Source of the DNA: Escallonia rubra
Taxonomy: Eukaryota; Streptophyta; Magnoliopsida; Escalloniales; Escalloniaceae
Direction: 5' to 3'
Assembly (NCBI GenBank): GCA_033065855.1
Contig: JAVXUO010000171.1
Coordinates: 434,001-498,000, forward strand
Length of the DNA stretch: 64,000 bases
Positions 44,921-57,407 of the stretch are shown piece by piece. The notes beneath the pieces were generated by a model. That model did not search any database. It was given only the letters and a program-made list of their open reading frames with translations, and was not told where the DNA came from. The translations under genes and the position numbers were made by a program. Numbering within the stretch: the stretch's first letter is position 1; each line of letters begins with the position of its first letter.

Positions 44921-46099
44921 CGTCAGCCTAATTGATTTACCTCAAGACAATCGCGTCTTGTTGTCATAATTTTTCTAATCTAAAGCTGAAGGCAATCAGG
45001 CCACGGTAGCCGGAGCAGCGATCAGTTAACCGACTGGCAGTGACCGGGCAGCACCGTCACAACCGACAACAGCGCTGCCGGCACCATCAACAACATCCCT
45101 CTGTCGTCATGGGGAAAACCCTAAACGGCAGCGGTGCCAAAGATGTCAACAGCACCTGCGTGGGCAGGCCCACGCCTGCGTAATCATGACACTACCAGAT
45201 TCGTCACCTACGGGGTCGCGGGCACCATGAATCCCTGACCACCATCGTTAACATGCCAGAGCAGCCACAACAACCAAAACCAAAAATAAAAAGATAAGAA
45301 GACGGGACACCAGCATCGTCATCGCCGTTTACAGCGCCGTCACCGCTAGCATTAATCGGCGCGACCATCAGAATTAAGATGCCAATGCACCGCCGTACTG
45401 TCGCCACCATCCAAAGAATCTGCTCCACCAAAATTAGTAACAACGATGCCACTTCGCCGACCACTATCATCGGTCGTACAACCATCGCCACCGGCCATAA
45501 GCGGCCGCCGAGAATCTTGTATGGCTACTACAACAACCCAAAAAAAAAAAGACGGATCGCCGGCGGCAACTGAGTTAGCGCCGTCATGAAACCCGAGTTT
45601 CCGGCACCACACCATCAAAGACTGTGACGATGCAGAGGGCATCGCCCAGCTACGTACTACCGTGGCCCCAACTTCTCCATCAGATTCCTCTTTTGGGCCT
45701 CTCGCTCATCACAACCGCGCTGCTGTTAGTGCCACCACCGAGGCAATCCATCTGCGCCACCCAGGGTCAGGAGGCCCGATCACCGTCAGCGTCGTGGCAG
45801 ACCCTCCGGCGAGGCACCAGCGCCGCAAGATCGCAGTCTCACTCCCGATCTGCCTGTCGCCATACCGGTCGCCACCATCACCGCCGTGACCTACCTCCGT
45901 ACCCTGCACCGTCCGAGATCGCAAGCATCACCAAACTACGTCGCAACACCGGTCTCCTCCTTCGAGATGCACGCCACCGTGACCACCAGCAAGGCAGCGC
46001 AATCACCACCACGATAGGCTTGCACCATCGCACCCACCGATGCGATCGCCGTCGTTGGATTGGCCAGATCTGGCCTTCTGTCCAAAAAGGAAATGGGTA

Positions 46100-47356
46100 G
46101 ACCGATTAAAACAGGTGCACTCTTTCTTTTTTAAAGAAATTATGCAATCCCTCCAAAATTATGCATATTAGTATTTTAGACCCACATGGTATTCACCTTT
46201 GGAGATATGCCATACTTTTTAAAAAAGTATTAGTTTTTTTGGCTGTGAAAAATGCATATTTATGCTTAAGACCCAAAGAGTCTTATTTATTCGACTTGGG
46301 CCACACGCTTTTAAAAGTATTAAGCTTTTAACAGTAAAAAAGCCTATTTAGATTAAAGACCCACAGGGTCTCATTTAAATTCGCAAGTGCCGCACATTCT
46401 TTAAAGGCTGAGCACATTTCTTCGTCTATGTGTCGTTAAAAATTAAGCGACTGCGATTTTAGGCGCTAGCAAGTCTTCCTAAAGGTTGCTTCCTGTGCAC
46501 TTTCATTACCTAGACTTCTTTAATTTTTTGTCTAGTATTATACAGTTGCATCCGTTGGCGTGAGCACATTACATGTCAAAGCTTCCGATTGATATGACAT
46601 TTTAAGCTCACCTGCGACATGCAGTGCAACACACCCCTGTCGGCTAACCGACAAAACCCTAATGGGGCCGCGGTGACTAAAACACCTATATTAATTCTGT
46701 GTTAAAAACATAGTTGCATTTTTATATGCTTTATTGCTTCAGAGGCTATTTTTTCAATCACGTACTTTTATTTTTTGCAAGGGTTTAAACTACGCATGCG
46801 AGCATTAACAGTGACGTATAAATCGCTTCGCAAAGCGAGGAAAAAATTCACAGCATCATGCGACTAAAAGTCCCGCCTAGGGTTTCCGCTGCAGCATCTT
46901 GCCTACTCGGCATTTCTTATTATCTTGTGATCTATCCGGTCATACAATGACCGACTATGAACTGTCAAACATTCACATCAGCGTATGCTACCAATGCAAT
47001 TGGTGAATCAGAGCACTTCGCCGATAGCATCGCTAATATGACTGGTACAACTGCAAGCTCGAGCTATGCAATCAGCAGATCGGATCTAGTAGCCTCTCAT
47101 TATATTGCGAAATCTCGCTCAGATGGACTCTGCGTCTTTATATGCTCGTCCAGTCAAGCAGATGGATTATGGTCTTCTATAAGGTCTTCTTGCGACCGGT
47201 CCTACATATAGGATGAAAATTCGTCTTTATAAATCACGGGCCTAAAACCCTGTGCCCTTTCAGACAGGGGGGCTTCATAGCAGCGGCCATATTACGGGCT
47301 CAATGCCCCGCGCCTTCTTATTTAGCGCCGAGACAAGAACTTGTTGCTTCGACCGA
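46100..47356. other. Non-coding interior of the LARD element
   Basis: No conserved protein. 46155-46400 holds three diverged repeats of AGACCCACA/AAGACCCAAAGAGTC followed by TTTTAAAAGTAT. The remainder is unremarkable. Confidence 0.5.
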
Positions 47357-48180
47357 AACCCTCGAGGGTATTTGCATGAGCTTTAGGCTTCATCCGCCCC
47401 CGAGGGCGTGTAAGACGAGAACTTTATATTTCGTCAAACCCTCGAGGGTATTTTCACGAGCTCGAGCTCCATCCGCCCTCGAGGGAGTGTAAGACGAGAA
47501 CTTTAAGTTATGTCAGACCATCGAGGGTATTTTACGAGCTTTGCGCTCATCTGCCCTGATGGCGTGTACGATGAGAACTCTAAGTTCCGTCAAACCCTTG
47601 AGAGTATTTTCATGAGCTCTACGCTATATCCGCCCCCGAGTGCGTGTACGACGAGAACTTTAAGTTCTGTAAAACCCTCGAGGGTATTTTCATGAGCTTT
47701 GCGCTCTATCCGCCCCCGAGGGCGCGTAAGACGAGAACTTTAAGTTTTGTCAAACCTCAAGGGTACTTTCATGAGCTTTGAGCTCCATCCGCCCACGAGG
47801 GCGTGTACGACGAGAACTTTAAGTTCAGTCAAACTTTCATGAGCTCGAGCTCTATCTGCCCCCGAGGGTGCGTAAGACGAGAACCTTAATTTCCGTCAAA
47901 CCCTCGAGGGTATTTTCATAGGCTTGGTGCTCTATCCGCCCCCGAGGACGCGTACGGCGAGAACTCTTAAGTTTCGTCAAACCCTCTAGGGTATTTTTGT
48001 GAGCTTAGCGCTCCATCTGCCCCCGAGGGCGCATACGACGAGAATTCTAAGTTCCGCCAAACCCTCGAGTGTATTTACATGAGCGACGAGAACTTTTAAG
48101 TCCTGTCAAACCCCCGAGGGTATTTACATGAACTCTATGCTCCATCAGTCCTCAAGGGCACTTACCAGAACTCTATGTTC
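47357..48180. repeat. ~80-bp tandem repeat in the LARD element, about 10 copies
   Basis: The unit runs AAACCCTCGAGGGTATTTTCAT, GAGCTTTGCGCTC, ATCCGCCCCCGAGGGCGTG and TACGACGAGAACTTTAAGTT. Copies begin near 47359, 47438, 47516, 47593, 47672, 47752, 47832, 47898, 47978, 48058 and 48109. Some are shortened. Each has two small palindromes, CCCTCGAGGG and GCCCCCGAGGGC. Tandem arrays upstream of the 3' LTR are frequent in Tat/Ogre-related elements. Confidence 0.9.
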
Positions 48181-48867
48181 CACTAGCCCTCTTGTACGGT
48201 CCCTCGAGGGACGAACACCTCCAAGGGTGACAGGATAGAGCTCGAGCTCTATCCAAACAGTTTAGCTATAGTTCTAACCCGTGAAACGACAAAGGACTAT
48301 GGGACTTCATCACCCCCACCATTCTTTGTCAATTCAAAACCCAACCAAGCGTGAGTGCGAGGCTTCTTTGCCAGCTCTTATTAGCCGATGATAAGAGTTC
48401 GCGACAAAGTAAAATGCAAGCATGATGTCGTCGGCTCGAGCTAAAGAACACACACTTACACAAAATGAACACCCTTCAAGGAGAGGTGACCCCTCGAGAG
48501 GACATTCAAACACTTAGCACATGCAACAACTTGCATGCACAACTTTGTGTCATCTCCCGAGAGAGGCTATCATGGGGCACAACCTGTAAAGGATCTCGAG
48601 ATCGCATGATTCGTCTTCCCAAAGATGATTCCGAATAGCCTATTTAGGCAAAATTATAAAGACTTAGCTCTCGAGAGCTAGGGTTCTAGCGCCCTACTTG
48701 GGCAAAGCTTAAAGCTCCCGCTTAGGTCAGAGCACATGGAGGAGATAAATATTATTACGCCTACAAGTGGATGGAGAATCCCTAATAAATCTGACGCGTG
48801 TCTCGAGACACCGGCCATGTATAAACTTCCTCAGCCAAACATTTTGGCTAAGGACGTGGGGGGCTTA

Positions 48868-49270
48868 TGATATAACTCAAATATAACTCCCAATAATTGG
48901 GGGACACCCGACGAATCCCAATCAAACTGGGAGATTTTTTATTATCTTATCAGGATTCTAAAAGAGTCCTCAGAGATTGTGACGTGATCCTCGAGGATCC
49001 TAACGCGATCCTAACACATCTGGCCCACGGCCTAGTCCTACTAGGACTCTCCTCCTACAGCTATATAAAGGGGTCTACCCGCCAGGTATGAGGACAATTA
49101 CACAATTCATGCTTTTTCAAAGTTATTATTCTGTAGCTGTGCTCTGACTTAAGCATCGGAGAGTTCTCCGCCGAGAATCCGACCCGGCGGTCACTTGTTT
49201 TCTATCTTGCAGGTCATCGGCCCAGGCTCAGGTTCCGCAAAGTACGCGGAGCATATTTTTAGCAGCAACA
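48868..49270 (+). repeat. 3' LTR of the LARD element
   Basis: Same ends as the 5' LTR. Scattered substitutions and small indels relative to it, for example CGGAGAGTTCTCCG in place of CAGAGTTCTCCG. Confidence 0.92.
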
Positions 49271-49275
49271 ACACC

Positions 49276-50174
49276 CATCACCAATCACTACCAACCTTCA
49301 TCACCCACCAATTACATCTACCATCGATCGCCACCAAACTCCATCATTCATAGATCGCACCCAACACCAACTTTCATCACTCATAGATCGCACCCACCAA
49401 CGATCACCTTAATCCCCACTGAAAACCTCGTTACCTTTCATGTTGATTGCCCAATCCACCACCATCAATTGTCCCACACATAGACACACTGACATACACC
49501 ACCACAAATTGTTCTGCCAGCAATGAGTTTTATGGAAGTGGGCGCTGCACTGGTGGTGGTGGTGTGTGGCAGTGGTTCTGGCTGACGGTGGATGTTGTAG
49601 CTAGGTGCTCCTTGGCCCGTCATTTTTGTTATCTCTACTCTCTTTGATAAAAATAAAACCACTCCTAGTATACGATTATCCCACGTAAGTGGAATAAAAC
49701 CTGTTCGCCGGGTCTGTTCACCGCCCCTTAAATGCTGGTCAAATGTCGAAAAAGGTTACTTTTATTCTATCCGAAGCTCTGATGTGCCAAACACAGCCCT
49801 TGGGTATTAAAATGTGGAGAAAACACAACAAAAAACAATTATGTTATTTGATCAAAAACAATAGAAAAGCAACCGGAACATTTTTAGATTGAAATGACAA
49901 AAACTTCTTTCAAACGTTCACAAGAACATAAGCAAAATAATTTTCAATTTAAAGCACGGAAGTGACCCAAATCGAAGTTTGCTACTGAGGTGAAGTTCGA
50001 TAATATATACCGAAAACAAGTAGATCCTTTCTAGAACGGGTTGAATATAATGGTAACGAAGTACAAAGAAATCATTAGAATGCATTCATATGAGCCAATC
50101 CATCTTTTCTTAATTGTCTCGTTTATCGAAAAGATATATATTATCGTATATACTATGACTTTGATTGAGGCATT
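49276..50174. other. Right flank of the LARD insertion; no gene
   Basis: It continues the ACCACC/CATCACCCA-rich sequence of 44223-44493, then AT-rich sequence from about 49800. Short frames have no domain. Confidence 0.4.
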
Positions 50175-50182
50175 GAAAGCGA

Positions 50183-51424
50183 TAGAGGTGTCAAAAGGGC
50201 CGGGCGGCCCGCGGGCTGGCCCGACCCGGCCCGGTTCTGGCCCGGGCTGGCCCGGCACGGCAGATGAACAGTGACGGCCCTGCAGATTTGGGCTTGGGGC
50301 CAGGGCCTGGACCAGGCCAAAGAATTCTGGGAAAAAGCACGGCCCGGCCCGGCCCGGAAACGGCCCGTTTCTGGCCCGGCCCGAAACTGGCCCGGTTCTG
50401 GCCCGGGTTTGGCCCGGCCCGGCCCGGCCCCGTTAGCCCTCCCCCTAAATTTTTGATGATATCCTTGTTTATAGCAGTAGCTTGGAAAGCACCAAAGATT
50501 GGCTTTGGACCTTTTAAGGGCTAATCTACTGTTTGCCAAAAGGAGCAAGTGCACCTTTGCCAGTACACACATTAAGCACTTGGGCCACGTTATTTCTGCT
50601 GAGGGAGTGGCAGCTGACCAAGAAAAAATCAAAAGTATGAAATCTTGGTCTAGACCAACCAATGTCAAGGCCCTTAGGGGATTTCTTGGGCTGACACAGT
50701 ACTAAAGAAAGCTTGCAAGAGGTTATGGGGTCATAAGCAAACCCCTTACTGAGCTCATTAAGAAGAATGCATTTCATTAGAGGCCAGAAGCTGAGGCTGC
50801 CTTCCATGAGGCTGCCTTCCACAAGCTCAAGACAGCCATGACTACCACTCTAATCAATTGAAGTGGAGGGTTTCTTAAATGACCAAAGAATTTGAATGTA
50901 ACAAGAAAAGATGTTATTTTATCTTCATCGATCTCGTTATTGTTTTTGTTTGATCTACTCTATTTTTCTTTGACATTTACAGGTTTTACACCATATTACG
51001 AAAGAGATTGAATTTTGCACTTAAAATCAGTATGTGTGGGTTAGAACAACTAGTTTTTGTACTTAATCCGTGGTTAATGGTCAATCAACATCAATTTGCC
51101 TTTTCGAAAGGGGGTTAATTCGTGAAAAAGTGATTGTATACTCAATGGTCCGTTTACAAAAACTTTGTCATTTGTTGAAGAAGAAGTCTTTATAATAAAA
51201 AGTTGGGAAGAAAGGGAAAAAAATTGGATTGGGCCCGGGCCCGGCCCAAGCCCGGCCCTAAATATTGGGCCTAGGGCCTGGGCTTGGACTGGGCCCATAT
51301 ATCCCAGGTTTTAGGCCCGGCCCGGCCCGTTTTTCATTTGTGAGGCCCGGCCCCGGCCCGATTTCATTGGAGGCCCGCTGGGCCTGGGCCGGGCCGGCCC
51401 AAGCCCGGCCCATTGACAACTCTA
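50183..51424. mobile_element. hAT-like element with captured gypsy fragment, TSD GAAAGCGA
   Basis: It starts TAGAGGTGTCAA and ends TTGACAACTCTA (inverted, one mismatch). Identical 8-bp repeats GAAAGCGA flank it at 50175-50182 and 51425-51432. Both sub-ends (50195-50440 and 51230-51415) are built of GGCCCGG/CCGGGCC words, as in related plant hAT elements with sub-terminal GC repeats. The interior has no hAT transposase but holds a piece of a Ty3/gypsy reverse transcriptase. Confidence 0.88.
50497..50850 (+). pseudogene. Ty3/gypsy reverse transcriptase fragment inside the hAT
   Basis: The frame reads LLRANLLFAKRSKCTF, IKHLGHVISAEGVAAD, KALRGFLGLTQY, the C-terminal RT thumb of Ty3/gypsy. A stop follows at 50703-50705, then recognisable continuation (KPLTELIKKNAFH, another stop, AAFHKLKTAMTT) with a local duplication of GAGGCTGCCTTCCA. 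It begins and ends abruptly inside the hAT and lacks the YxDD active site, so it is inert cargo or a prior insertion remnant. Confidence 0.85.
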
Positions 51425-51432
51425 GAAAGCGA

Positions 51433-52140
51433 TATAAGCTTTTCATGAACTGAAATCACATGACTAACAATTGAAACATCTCCGATATTTAGGCAGACCA
51501 AGCAATCCCAAAAATGACATGCGGGAGGGGACTCAATCACATACACGAATGAAAAGAAACAATGGACCCTTGAATCACATGACACCCCACCGAGCACCAT
51601 TATCATCAAAGGACAAAACACTTCAGTTGGCATGTGAAGTTCAGTCTTATTCACCAGCCAACACATCATATTTCTGTTGCATTGCAGGCCTTATTTTTTA
51701 TACTAACACAAATAATACGAGCCAACCCGTGAACACTCCCAAAACCTAGCTGTCTAGACATACATGACAGAAGCCTCCCTTTGTGTCCCCTCCCATCTTT
51801 TGCTCTCTTCGATTCGGGTCCTGTAGCCGTTGGAGTTCCTCCCACTTTTCTGGTTCAGGTTTGATTAAGTTATTCTAAAGGTATGGATAAAGAGAGCATG
51901 AACAATGTAGAGTAGCATTTACCAAATTTCATGTGATTTGATGAACCGAAACTCTTTCATGTAAGTACTAGAAAATATTTGAATCATGATTTACAAGAAA
52001 ATCTGCTGATTATTCCATTTGCTTATCAAACCATGTGAAAAATCCCGAGTCTAGAGTTTTTCATGTTCTTTCTATTCATAAACCTTTGAAATATTGGTAG
52101 GGGCGGACGGTGAACTACCGTTTCTCCCTCTCTCTCTCTC

Positions 52141-52173
<33 letters not shown>

Positions 52174-52548
52174 TTCATATTGTTGTACTAATAATAAATT
52201 CAAAACTTGAAACAACCAATACGAATTATGCTATCGCCCATCGCTCTCATTATTGTGGATTTTGTAAGAAGTATTATCGTATCATTCTGGACAATTACCC
52301 TCGTCAATGAGTACCATCTTAGCACCATTTGCCAATCATGCAACTACCATGCGATCTGATATATTATTGGCGAATCACATTAGTAGATTTAACCTAAGAT
52401 TCACATCAAATCGCTGCCGAATCAATGATAGAATATCTGCCAGACAGGACGCCGGTTTACTGTGTCTAGTGATCGCTGGGAGTTGACAGAAAGAGAAGAT
52501 AGGAGAAAGACAATATTAGAATATCAGATGAGGGAAAGTTTCAGTGTT
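51433..52548. other. No gene recognised
   Basis: Moderately complex sequence with no domain; possibly intron or untranslated sequence of a host gene. A (CT)n-(CA)n compound microsatellite lies at 52121-52172. Confidence 0.45.
52121..52172. repeat. (CT)n(CA)n compound microsatellite
   Basis: TCTCCCTCTCTCTC runs followed by six or seven CA units. Likely polymorphic. Confidence 0.85.
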
Positions 52549-52553
52549 AATTG

Positions 52554-53464
52554 TGTTGTTCGAAATATATACTTTGTGTATACTTGTGCAGAAAACAATT
52601 AAGTACGAAAAAACTGAAATGTAGTTTACTAAACAGAACAAATTGTCTTTGCAAGAACAATTAAAATGAACTCACAAAAAGATTGCAGAACAGCAAAAGG
52701 AAAAAGGGGCCGAGGCGTGAATTTGATTCACTGTCCTTAAGACTTATTCGTCCCGCAACGGTGCTGACGGCTCTTGACGATAGTCTCCCAGGATACAACG
52801 GCTACGTCTGAAAATAGTAGCACACCAAATTTTCAGACCCGGCGAACCAAACAATGGTAGAACTCTTTCTTCGAAACACTAAAACTGGACAGACTCCTGT
52901 ACAGAAGACTTCTGTAAACTGACTCGTTTTTATACACAGATTATTCACTGGGGGGTGCAACTCTTCACAGCTGGTTGGTTGGAAAGGAAAGGTTACAACC
53001 TTTCGGAAAAGAAATTAAATAAATAAAATTTATTTGTCCCAAAAAGAATAAAGCCTGATTGGGCCTAGCCCAAGCCACGGCCACGGACCGGACCGGGACG
53101 GGGCGGGGCGGGCGGCGCGCGCGTGTGGTGGACCTTGGGTCAACCTAGGTCATCCCTCCTTACAAAACATGGGTACCCCCAAGGGGCCCATCCCTTAGCT
53201 CAAGGCTAAGCCTTATAAGGAGACAACGTTGGCTTTATCTCTTCAATGTGGGATACTCTTTTCCTTTCAAGGTGAACCACTAACTTTAGCTTCAATTTTC
53301 TCATTCACTTCTCATTCGTTTTAAACATGTGAATATACCACGATCATCTATTCCAATAGATGAACGTGAATTAATTTGTTCCTAACCAAGCTATGGTTTG
53401 GAACCCATTTGAAAATTGAGTCAAAGTTGCTTCTCCACAATGGGTTTAAAACCCAATTCCAACA
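52554..53464 (-). repeat. 3' LTR of the copia element (911 bp)
   Basis: On the minus strand it starts TGTTGGAATTGGG and ends GAACAACA. Compared with the other LTR it lacks a ~28-base insertion near 52910 and has a longer CGGGACGGGGCGGGGCGGG segment near 53085-53115. Confidence 0.95.
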
Positions 53465-54068
53465 ATCCCCCACATGAATAGAGAAAATTGACTGGACACA
53501 ATACTCAAAGAAACACTGACACTAGAAAGAGTTCTTTAGAACGACACTGCATCGGGATAGGTAGCCGATGGCCTTGAACCTTCCCTAGTGAGAACTATCG
53601 GATTTACTGGTTAACCAGTGAACATGATGTCTTGAACTGTTCAACCCTTAGTGTAAACCGAGACAATAGAACTTCACACAGTATCGCTCAAACATTGTTT
53701 TGAGGTTCTCATTGTTGTGTTCATTTTGGCCCTGAACAACTCCTGGTTTTCATGAGTACTCTCTGAGAATTCAGCCTTACAATTCTCATAGAAGCGGCCC
53801 CACTTCTTACTCACATAGGTGACTTATTATTAACAGGTTCCTACTGCACCCCCACTTGAATTTTCAAGATATAAGAGTCATTAAAAGCATAGCTTAACCT
53901 AACCTTTTGTAGGTGCCACTGTATTCTCATCATAGGAATGAATATGAAGGTTTTTTTAACCCCCCACAGTGCTCTGTCTGAGTCGCATTTACATAATTCG
54001 GTTTTCCCTTTGAACCTAGATCTTGGGATCTCCAGTCAGCTAGGTAGGGTTTCCATTATGGCAACTTT
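53465..54068 (-). other. Copia 3' internal non-coding region
   Basis: About 600 bases between the pol stop and the 3' LTR with no frame. This is longer than in many copia elements and of unknown role. Confidence 0.6.
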
Positions 54069-57000
54069 TTAGCTCATAGGCTTAAGACCCATTCCCCTCG
54101 ATGATATATTTACTTTCTCTCTAGTCAAAGCTTTCGTTAACGGATCCGCAATATTATCCTTTGACTTCACATAGGCAATAGAGATAATTCCACTAGAAAG
54201 TAATTGTCTAACGGTATTGTGTCTGCGACGTATGTGTCTAGACTTGCCGTTATACATACTGCTTTGTGCTCTTCCAATTGCAGATTGACTATCACAATGT
54301 ATGCAAATTGGTGGCACAGGCTTAGGCCAATTTGGAATATCCTCCAAGAAATTACGAAGCCACTCCGCTTCTTCTCCTGCTTTATCTAAAGCAATGAATT
54401 CAGATTCCATAGTGGATCTGGCAATACATGTCTGTTTAGAGGATTTCCAAGAAATAGCTGCTCCTCCTAATGTAAACACATATCCACTTGTGGACTTTGT
54501 TTCATTAGAATCTGATATCCAGTTGGCATCACTGTATCCTTCTAATACAGCTGGATATCTTGTATAATGCAGCCCAAAGCTTAAGGTATATTTTAAGTAC
54601 CTTAAAACTCTTACAATAGCTATCCAATGATTCTTCCCTGGATTTCTAGTATATCTGCTCAGTTTACTGACAGCATATGCTATATCGGGTCTCGTGCAAT
54701 TCATGATATACATTAGGCTACCAATTATGCGCGAATACTCTAATTGAGATATTCCTTCCCCAGTATTCTTTGTTAGATGTAAATTTACATCTAGTGGTGT
54801 CTTAACCGGACTATCATCATAACTTTTAAATTTGTCTAGCACTTTCTCAATATAATGAGATTGTGACAAGACTAGTCCATTTGATGTTTTGGTAATTTTC
54901 ATACCAAGTATAACATCAGCCACACCCATATCTTTCATATCAAATTTACTGGTCAACATTTTCTTTGTAGCCTTAATGAATTCATTATTGCTCCCGATAA
55001 TGAGCATGTCATCCACATAAAGGCAAACAATGACATATCCTTTTTCCGTGCCTTTAACATAGACACATTTATCACATTCGTTGATTCTAAAGCCATTTTC
55101 GATCATGACTTTATCAAACTTTTCATGCCATTGTTTCGGAGCCTGTTTTAGTCCATAAAGTGACTTGACAAGCTTGCACACCTTCCTCTTATGATCAGGA
55201 GCTACAAACCCCTCGGGTTGCTCTATATAGATCTCTTCATTGAGATCTCCATTTAGGAAAGCTGTTTTCACATCCATTTGGTGTATCTCAAGATTATTAA
55301 TAGCTGCAATAGCTATCAATATTCGAATGGATGTTATTCTTGTAACTGGTGAATATGTATCGAAATAATCAAGGCCTTCCTTTTGTCTATATCCCTTGAC
55401 AACCAGTCGGGCCTTATATTTTTCGATCGTTCCATCAGCTTTCATCTTTCTCTTGAAAATCCATTTACACCCTAATGGTTTATTTCCAGGAGGAAGATCC
55501 ACCAGTTCCCATGTATGATTTTGCATGATGGATTCTATTTCACTATTAATAGCCTCTTTCCAATGAGGAGCTTCGGGACTCGACATTGCTTCACTGTAAG
55601 TACGAGGCTCATTTTCTAACAAATATGTTAGAAAATCAGGACCAAAAGATGTAGACGTTCTAGCTCTCTTGCTACGTCTTGGCTCATCTTCCTCTTGTGA
55701 GGGTTCTTGGTTCATACTAGTTCTTTTTAAAGAACTTTGTTCTTGTGCCACTCGACAAGGAAATACATCCTCGAAGAAATGTGCATTCCTTGTCTCCATA
55801 ATGGTGTTGACGTGTATATCGTCAACTTTAGATTTATGCACTAAGAACCGATATGCCGAGCTATGGCTTGCATATCCAATAAAAATCCCATCGACCGTTT
55901 TAGGTCCTATTTTGACCATTTTAGGTGGTGGGATAGCTACCTTTGCTAGACACCCCCACACTTTAAGATATTTGAAGGAAGGAGGACGACCTTTCCATAG
56001 CTCATAAGGTGTCTTTTGCAACTTCTTGTGAGGTACTTTATTAAGTATATGATTTGCGGTTAAGACCGCTTCCCCCCACAAGTTATCCGGTAGTCCAGAA
56101 TTTATCAACAAAGCATTCATCATTTCCTTTAAAGTACGATTTTTCCGCTCAGCAATTCCATTTGACTGAGGCGCATACGGTGCCGTGGTCTCATGAATGA
56201 TTCCGTGATCGGCACAAAATTTTTCAAAAGGGAAAACATATTCTCCGCCTCTATCACTTCTTAGTACTTTGATTTTCTTGCTAAGTTGATTTTCAACCTC
56301 AATTTTGTATTGCGTAAATGCTTCCAAGGCTTCATCCTTGCTTCTAAGCAAATATACATAACAAAATCTCGTACAATCATCAATAAAAGTAATAAAATAC
56401 TTTTTTCCTCCTCTAGATTGTACCACCTTTAAGTCACATATGTCACTATGAATTAGACTTAAAGGTTCCGTACTTCTTTCAATTGACTTGAAAGACGTTT
56501 TAGCCATTTTAGCTTCAACACAAATTTCACATGCTTTATGTGAGTCAAAATCCATTTTAGGCAACAAACCATTTTTCACGAGCTTTTGTAACGAACCATA
56601 ATTCACATGACCTAATCTATGATGCCATAAATTAGGAGATTCCAACAAGTAAGCAGAAGAGACATTATTATTATTATCGGAATTTGGTACAACTTTAGGT
56701 ACGATGGTCATTACATTTAGCTTAAACAGACCATCACAAAGGTACCCTTTTCCTACAAACATTCCACTCTTAGTTAGTACAAACTTGTCGGACTCAAAAA
56801 CTAGCTTAAAACCATTTTTGCTCAACAATGAGCCCGAAACTAAATTCTTTCGAATGTCCGGCACATGAAGCACATTGTTGAGACTCAACTCCTTGCCGGA
56901 TGTCATCTTTAAGACCACCTTGCCCATCCCTTGCACCTTTGAAGAAGAAGAGTTTCCCATGAACAGATTCTCGTTGTTGGCGCTCTCATATGTAGTAAAC

Positions 57001-57407
57001 ATACTTCGCTCGGAGCACACATGTCGAGTAGCGCCTGTGTCTACCCACCACTGTTTGGGATTTCCAACCAAGTTGACTTCGGATACCACCGCAGATAGAT
57101 TCAAATCTGTCACGTCCTCGGTAATCTTGGTAACTTCCGTCACATTGGCTTGAGAATGCTTTCCTTTCTTAAAGTTTCCTTTGGTTGTGCGACAGTCCTT
57201 AGCACGATGGCCAGCTTTTCCGCACACATAGCAATTCCCTTTGAACTTCTTCTTCTCACCGCCTTTGGAATTTGAGCCGCTAGCTCCACTTGGACCGTCT
57301 GAATCGGAAATTTTCCTCCTCTTTGACGGACCTTGCTCGACCACATTTGCCTTGGCTTCTTGATGATAATCCGGCCTTTTTCTCGGACTGGCGATTATCC
57401 TCTTCAA
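54069..57407 (-). CDS. pol: Copia pol polyprotein frame, ~1100 aa, uninterrupted
   Basis: Open frame of 1112 codons on the minus strand. Order of domains: CCHC zinc knuckle ([14 protein letters not shown], 59-72), protease (VDTGA, Asp 123), integrase HHCC ([12 protein letters not shown] to CEIC, 260-296) and integrase core with D322, D385, E420. Reverse transcriptase follows ([14 protein letters not shown] through YVDD at 797-800), then RNase H ([27 protein letters not shown], about 985-1095). This order, integrase before RT, defines Ty1/copia. All catalytic motifs look present. It lacks its own good ATG; normal expression would be by fusion with gag, which in this copy is broken by a frameshift near 57350-57400. 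The copy is probably unable to make a full polyprotein unless recoding occurs. Confidence 0.95.
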   Translation of the reverse strand: MKRIIASPRKRPDYHQEAKANVVEQGPSKRRKISDSDGPSGASGSNSKGGEKKKFKGNCYVCGKAGHRAKDCRTTKGNFKKGKHSQANVTEVTKITEDVTDLNLSAVVSEVNLVGNPKQWWVDTGATRHVCSERSMFTTYESANNENLFMGNSSSSKVQGMGKVVLKMTSGKELSLNNVLHVPDIRKNLVSGSLLSKNGFKLVFESDKFVLTKSGMFVGKGYLCDGLFKLNVMTIVPKVVPNSDNNNNVSSAYLLESPNLWHHRLGHVNYGSLQKLVKNGLLPKMDFDSHKACEICVEAKMAKTSFKSIERSTEPLSLIHSDICDLKVVQSRGGKKYFITFIDDCTRFCYVYLLRSKDEALEAFTQYKIEVENQLSKKIKVLRSDRGGEYVFPFEKFCADHGIIHETTAPYAPQSNGIAERKNRTLKEMMNALLINSGLPDNLWGEAVLTANHILNKVPHKKLQKTPYELWKGRPPSFKYLKVWGCLAKVAIPPPKMVKIGPKTVDGIFIGYASHSSAYRFLVHKSKVDDIHVNTIMETRNAHFFEDVFPCRVAQEQSSLKRTSMNQEPSQEEDEPRRSKRARTSTSFGPDFLTYLLENEPRTYSEAMSSPEAPHWKEAINSEIESIMQNHTWELVDLPPGNKPLGCKWIFKRKMKADGTIEKYKARLVVKGYRQKEGLDYFDTYSPVTRITSIRILIAIAAINNLEIHQMDVKTAFLNGDLNEEIYIEQPEGFVAPDHKRKVCKLVKSLYGLKQAPKQWHEKFDKVMIENGFRINECDKCVYVKGTEKGYVIVCLYVDDMLIIGSNNEFIKATKKMLTSKFDMKDMGVADVILGMKITKTSNGLVLSQSHYIEKVLDKFKSYDDSPVKTPLDVNLHLTKNTGEGISQLEYSRIIGSLMYIMNCTRPDIAYAVSKLSRYTRNPGKNHWIAIVRVLRYLKYTLSFGLHYTRYPAVLEGYSDANWISDSNETKSTSGYVFTLGGAAISWKSSKQTCIARSTMESEFIALDKAGEEAEWLRNFLEDIPNWPKPVPPICIHCDSQSAIGRAQSSMYNGKSRHIRRRHNTVRQLLSSGIISIAYVKSKDNIADPLTKALTREKVNISSRGMGLKPMS

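Larger units (their letters stand above)
44499..49270 (+). mobile_element. Non-coding LTR retrotransposon (LARD type), TSD ACACC
   Basis: Two LTRs of 400 and 403 bp (44499-44898, 48868-49270) start TGATATAACTC and end GCAGCAACA. They are flanked by ACACC at 44494-44498 and 49271-49275. The LTRs differ at only about 5 percent or less of sites by eye. Directly after the left LTR is a primer-binding site-like TTGGCGCC...GTGGGACC, as in Ogre/Tat-type Ty3/gypsy elements. A purine-rich GGACGTGGGGGG precedes the right LTR. The 4-kb interior has no gag, protease, RT or integrase. Frames in the GC-rich 45000-46090 part are compositional. It must have moved with proteins from an autonomous relative. 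Confidence 0.92.

Noticed and set aside
45204-46100. Frames of 71-158 codons in the GC-rich interior of the LARD element
   Set aside because: No gag or other domain; antisense and sense frames both open, indicating composition only.
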